Below are positions 63,183 to 64,000 of a stretch of 64,000 nt of DNA, in pieces (position 1 is the stretch's first letter; each line of letters starts with the position of its first letter). This DNA is from CAZCAC01 sp964496575. Lineage in GTDB: Bacteria > Planctomycetota > UBA1135 > GCA-002686595. The position numbers and the translations under genes are program-made. The notes under the pieces were generated by a model that did not search any database, was not told the DNA's origin, and worked only from the letters and a program-made list of their open reading frames with translations. The stretch lies in contig CAZCAC010000012.1 of NCBI GenBank assembly GCA_964496575.1, forward strand, positions 1 to 64,000. The letters run 5' to 3'.

Positions 63183-64000
63183 TCAGCGCTTCCGAATGCC
63201 TTGGTTCGTCCAGCTCCGCAGGCTCGCGCCCTGCTTCTCGGGATCGAAGCCGCGGTAGAGACCGTCCTCGAGGAGCTCGCCGACGGGCCAGCTCTCCGCG
63301 GGGATGAGCGACTCGAGAGCCATCCCGGCCATGCTGAAGGAGTGAATGAAGCAGCCGTCTCGAAGTCCCTTCCTCGGACTCCCAACCGATCGGTCGTAGC
63401 ACACCCCTCTCCAGTGGCTTCCCCCGCGGTGGTTGATCCGGCGACTGCCGCTGTCGGGAGCCGAGATCCCGTACTCGAGCTCGAGGATCCCGTTCCCCTG
63501 GAACTCTCGCCACAGGAAGTCGACTCGCTCTCTCGAAACGAGTCCCGCGCGTACGTCGACACCGACCTTCTTCGGGTTCGAGCAGAAGAGGATCACGCCG
63601 TCGGTCCAGAGCGCGACGTCCAGCGCGCTGTGATCCTTGCCGTCGGCCGCGTATCCGCCCCGGTAGTGAGCCAGCAGGTACGGCGGCTCCTCGATCGGCC
63701 GGCGCAACGCGTCGGGAATCGGCGCGGGGCTCTCGACGTTGGCGACGTCCTTTCGCGGCTGTTTAGCGCGACGCCCCCGCCACTCGGTGTACAGCTCGGC
63801 CGGAGTGCGACCGAGCCGATCACGCAACGCCGGGTTCGCACCGGCCTTCAGCAGCACGTCGATCAGCTCGGTATCGTCGCGGCGAGCGGCGAGGTGCATC
63901 GCCGTGAAGCCGCAGAGGGTCTGCCGGTCGAGCTCCTCCTCGAGCGCGACGAGCACCTCGAGGCAATCGCGGTGCCCGAAGGCGGCGGCCTTGTGCAGCG
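63183..64000 (-). CDS. Ankyrin-repeat protein, 5' end outside the window
   Basis: The frame remains open to the window edge (LHKAAAFGHRDCLEVLVAL in frame at 63944-63998), so the start is missing; 272 residues are visible. Two ankyrin repeats are seen: LHKAAAFGHRDCLEVLVAL and GFTAMHLAARRDDTELIDVL, ending LKAGANPALRDRLGRTPAEL. The C-terminal 180 residues (from IEEPPYLLAHYRGGYAADGK) form a separate Cys-poor domain with ALWTDGVILFCSNPKKVGVD that I do not recognise. Ankyrin repeats mediate protein contacts. The gene converges on the serine hydrolase gene with 10 bases between stops. Confidence 0.75.
   Translation of the reverse strand, partial: LHKAAAFGHRDCLEVLVALEEELDRQTLCGFTAMHLAARRDDTELIDVLLKAGANPALRDRLGRTPAELYTEWRGRRAKQPRKDVANVESPAPIPDALRRPIEEPPYLLAHYRGGYAADGKDHSALDVALWTDGVILFCSNPKKVGVDVRAGLVSRERVDFLWREFQGNGILELEYGISAPDSGSRRINHRGGSHWRGVCYDRSVGSPRKGLRDGCFIHSFSMAGMALESLIPAESWPVGELLEDGLYRGFDPEKQGASLRSWTNQGIRKR

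Overview
The window is about 70% G+C and densely coded. Its gene content fits an uncultured, polysaccharide-degrading member of the Planctomycetota: several formylglycine-type sulfatases, a sialate O-acetylesterase, LamG proteins, GH97, and large secreted propeller proteins that share a Cys-rich C-terminal domain with an FGDGLRCAGG motif. That assignment rests on family content only; no rRNA or other taxonomic marker is present. I see no tRNA, rRNA, CRISPR array, transposase or phage gene.

Layout. 1-4.0 kb: two secreted proteins, the first cut by the window edge. 4.0-11.8 kb (minus strand): a MoxR/Bat-type operon (MoxR ATPase, DUF58, DUF4381, a fused BatA-BatB, a TPR lipoprotein, BatD) behind two unknown genes; the MoxR gene carries an apparent 1-bp frameshift. 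12.1-27.7 kb: a Lys-free list of mixed functions - a propeller lipoprotein, a fatty-acid desaturase, a glycosidase pair (unknown barrel protein plus GH97), a giant coiled-coil MscS channel, a secreted propeller, a prenyltransferase-fold protein and an RlmL-type rRNA methyltransferase. 27.8-34.7 kb (minus): a five-gene surface-glycan cluster of four glycosyltransferase-like proteins and one sugar nucleotidyltransferase. 34.7-36.4 kb: a palindromic repeat, then a cobalamin riboswitch ahead of a secreted protein of unknown function. 36.5-42.6 kb (minus): a sulfatase/sialidase block containing at least two abnormal junctions and an inverted sulfatase fragment. 42.7-52.7 kb: a URO-D-family protein, a thioredoxin-like selenoprotein with an in-frame UGA (U-P-G-C), a LamG protein plus a sialate esterase, and a sodium-solute symporter with two alcohol dehydrogenases. 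52.9-60.0 kb: three more secreted propellers with the shared C-terminal domain. 60-64 kb: a heme-motif lipoprotein, a serine hydrolase with a duplicated C-terminal module, and an ankyrin protein cut by the window edge.

How it fits together. The sulfatases, sialidase, sialate esterase, symporter and dehydrogenases look like one system for stripping sulfate and acyl groups from host or algal glycans, importing the released sugar and oxidising it. The Bat operon and MscS channel are envelope-maintenance functions. The strongest leads are the selenoprotein, the riboswitch-controlled secreted protein, the palindrome family with three copies between genes, the shared C-terminal domain, and the in-frame inverted sulfatase segment bounded by GTCGAC. 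Two frameshifts and the sulfatase junctions could also reflect a draft or metagenomic assembly, so read-level checking comes first for those.
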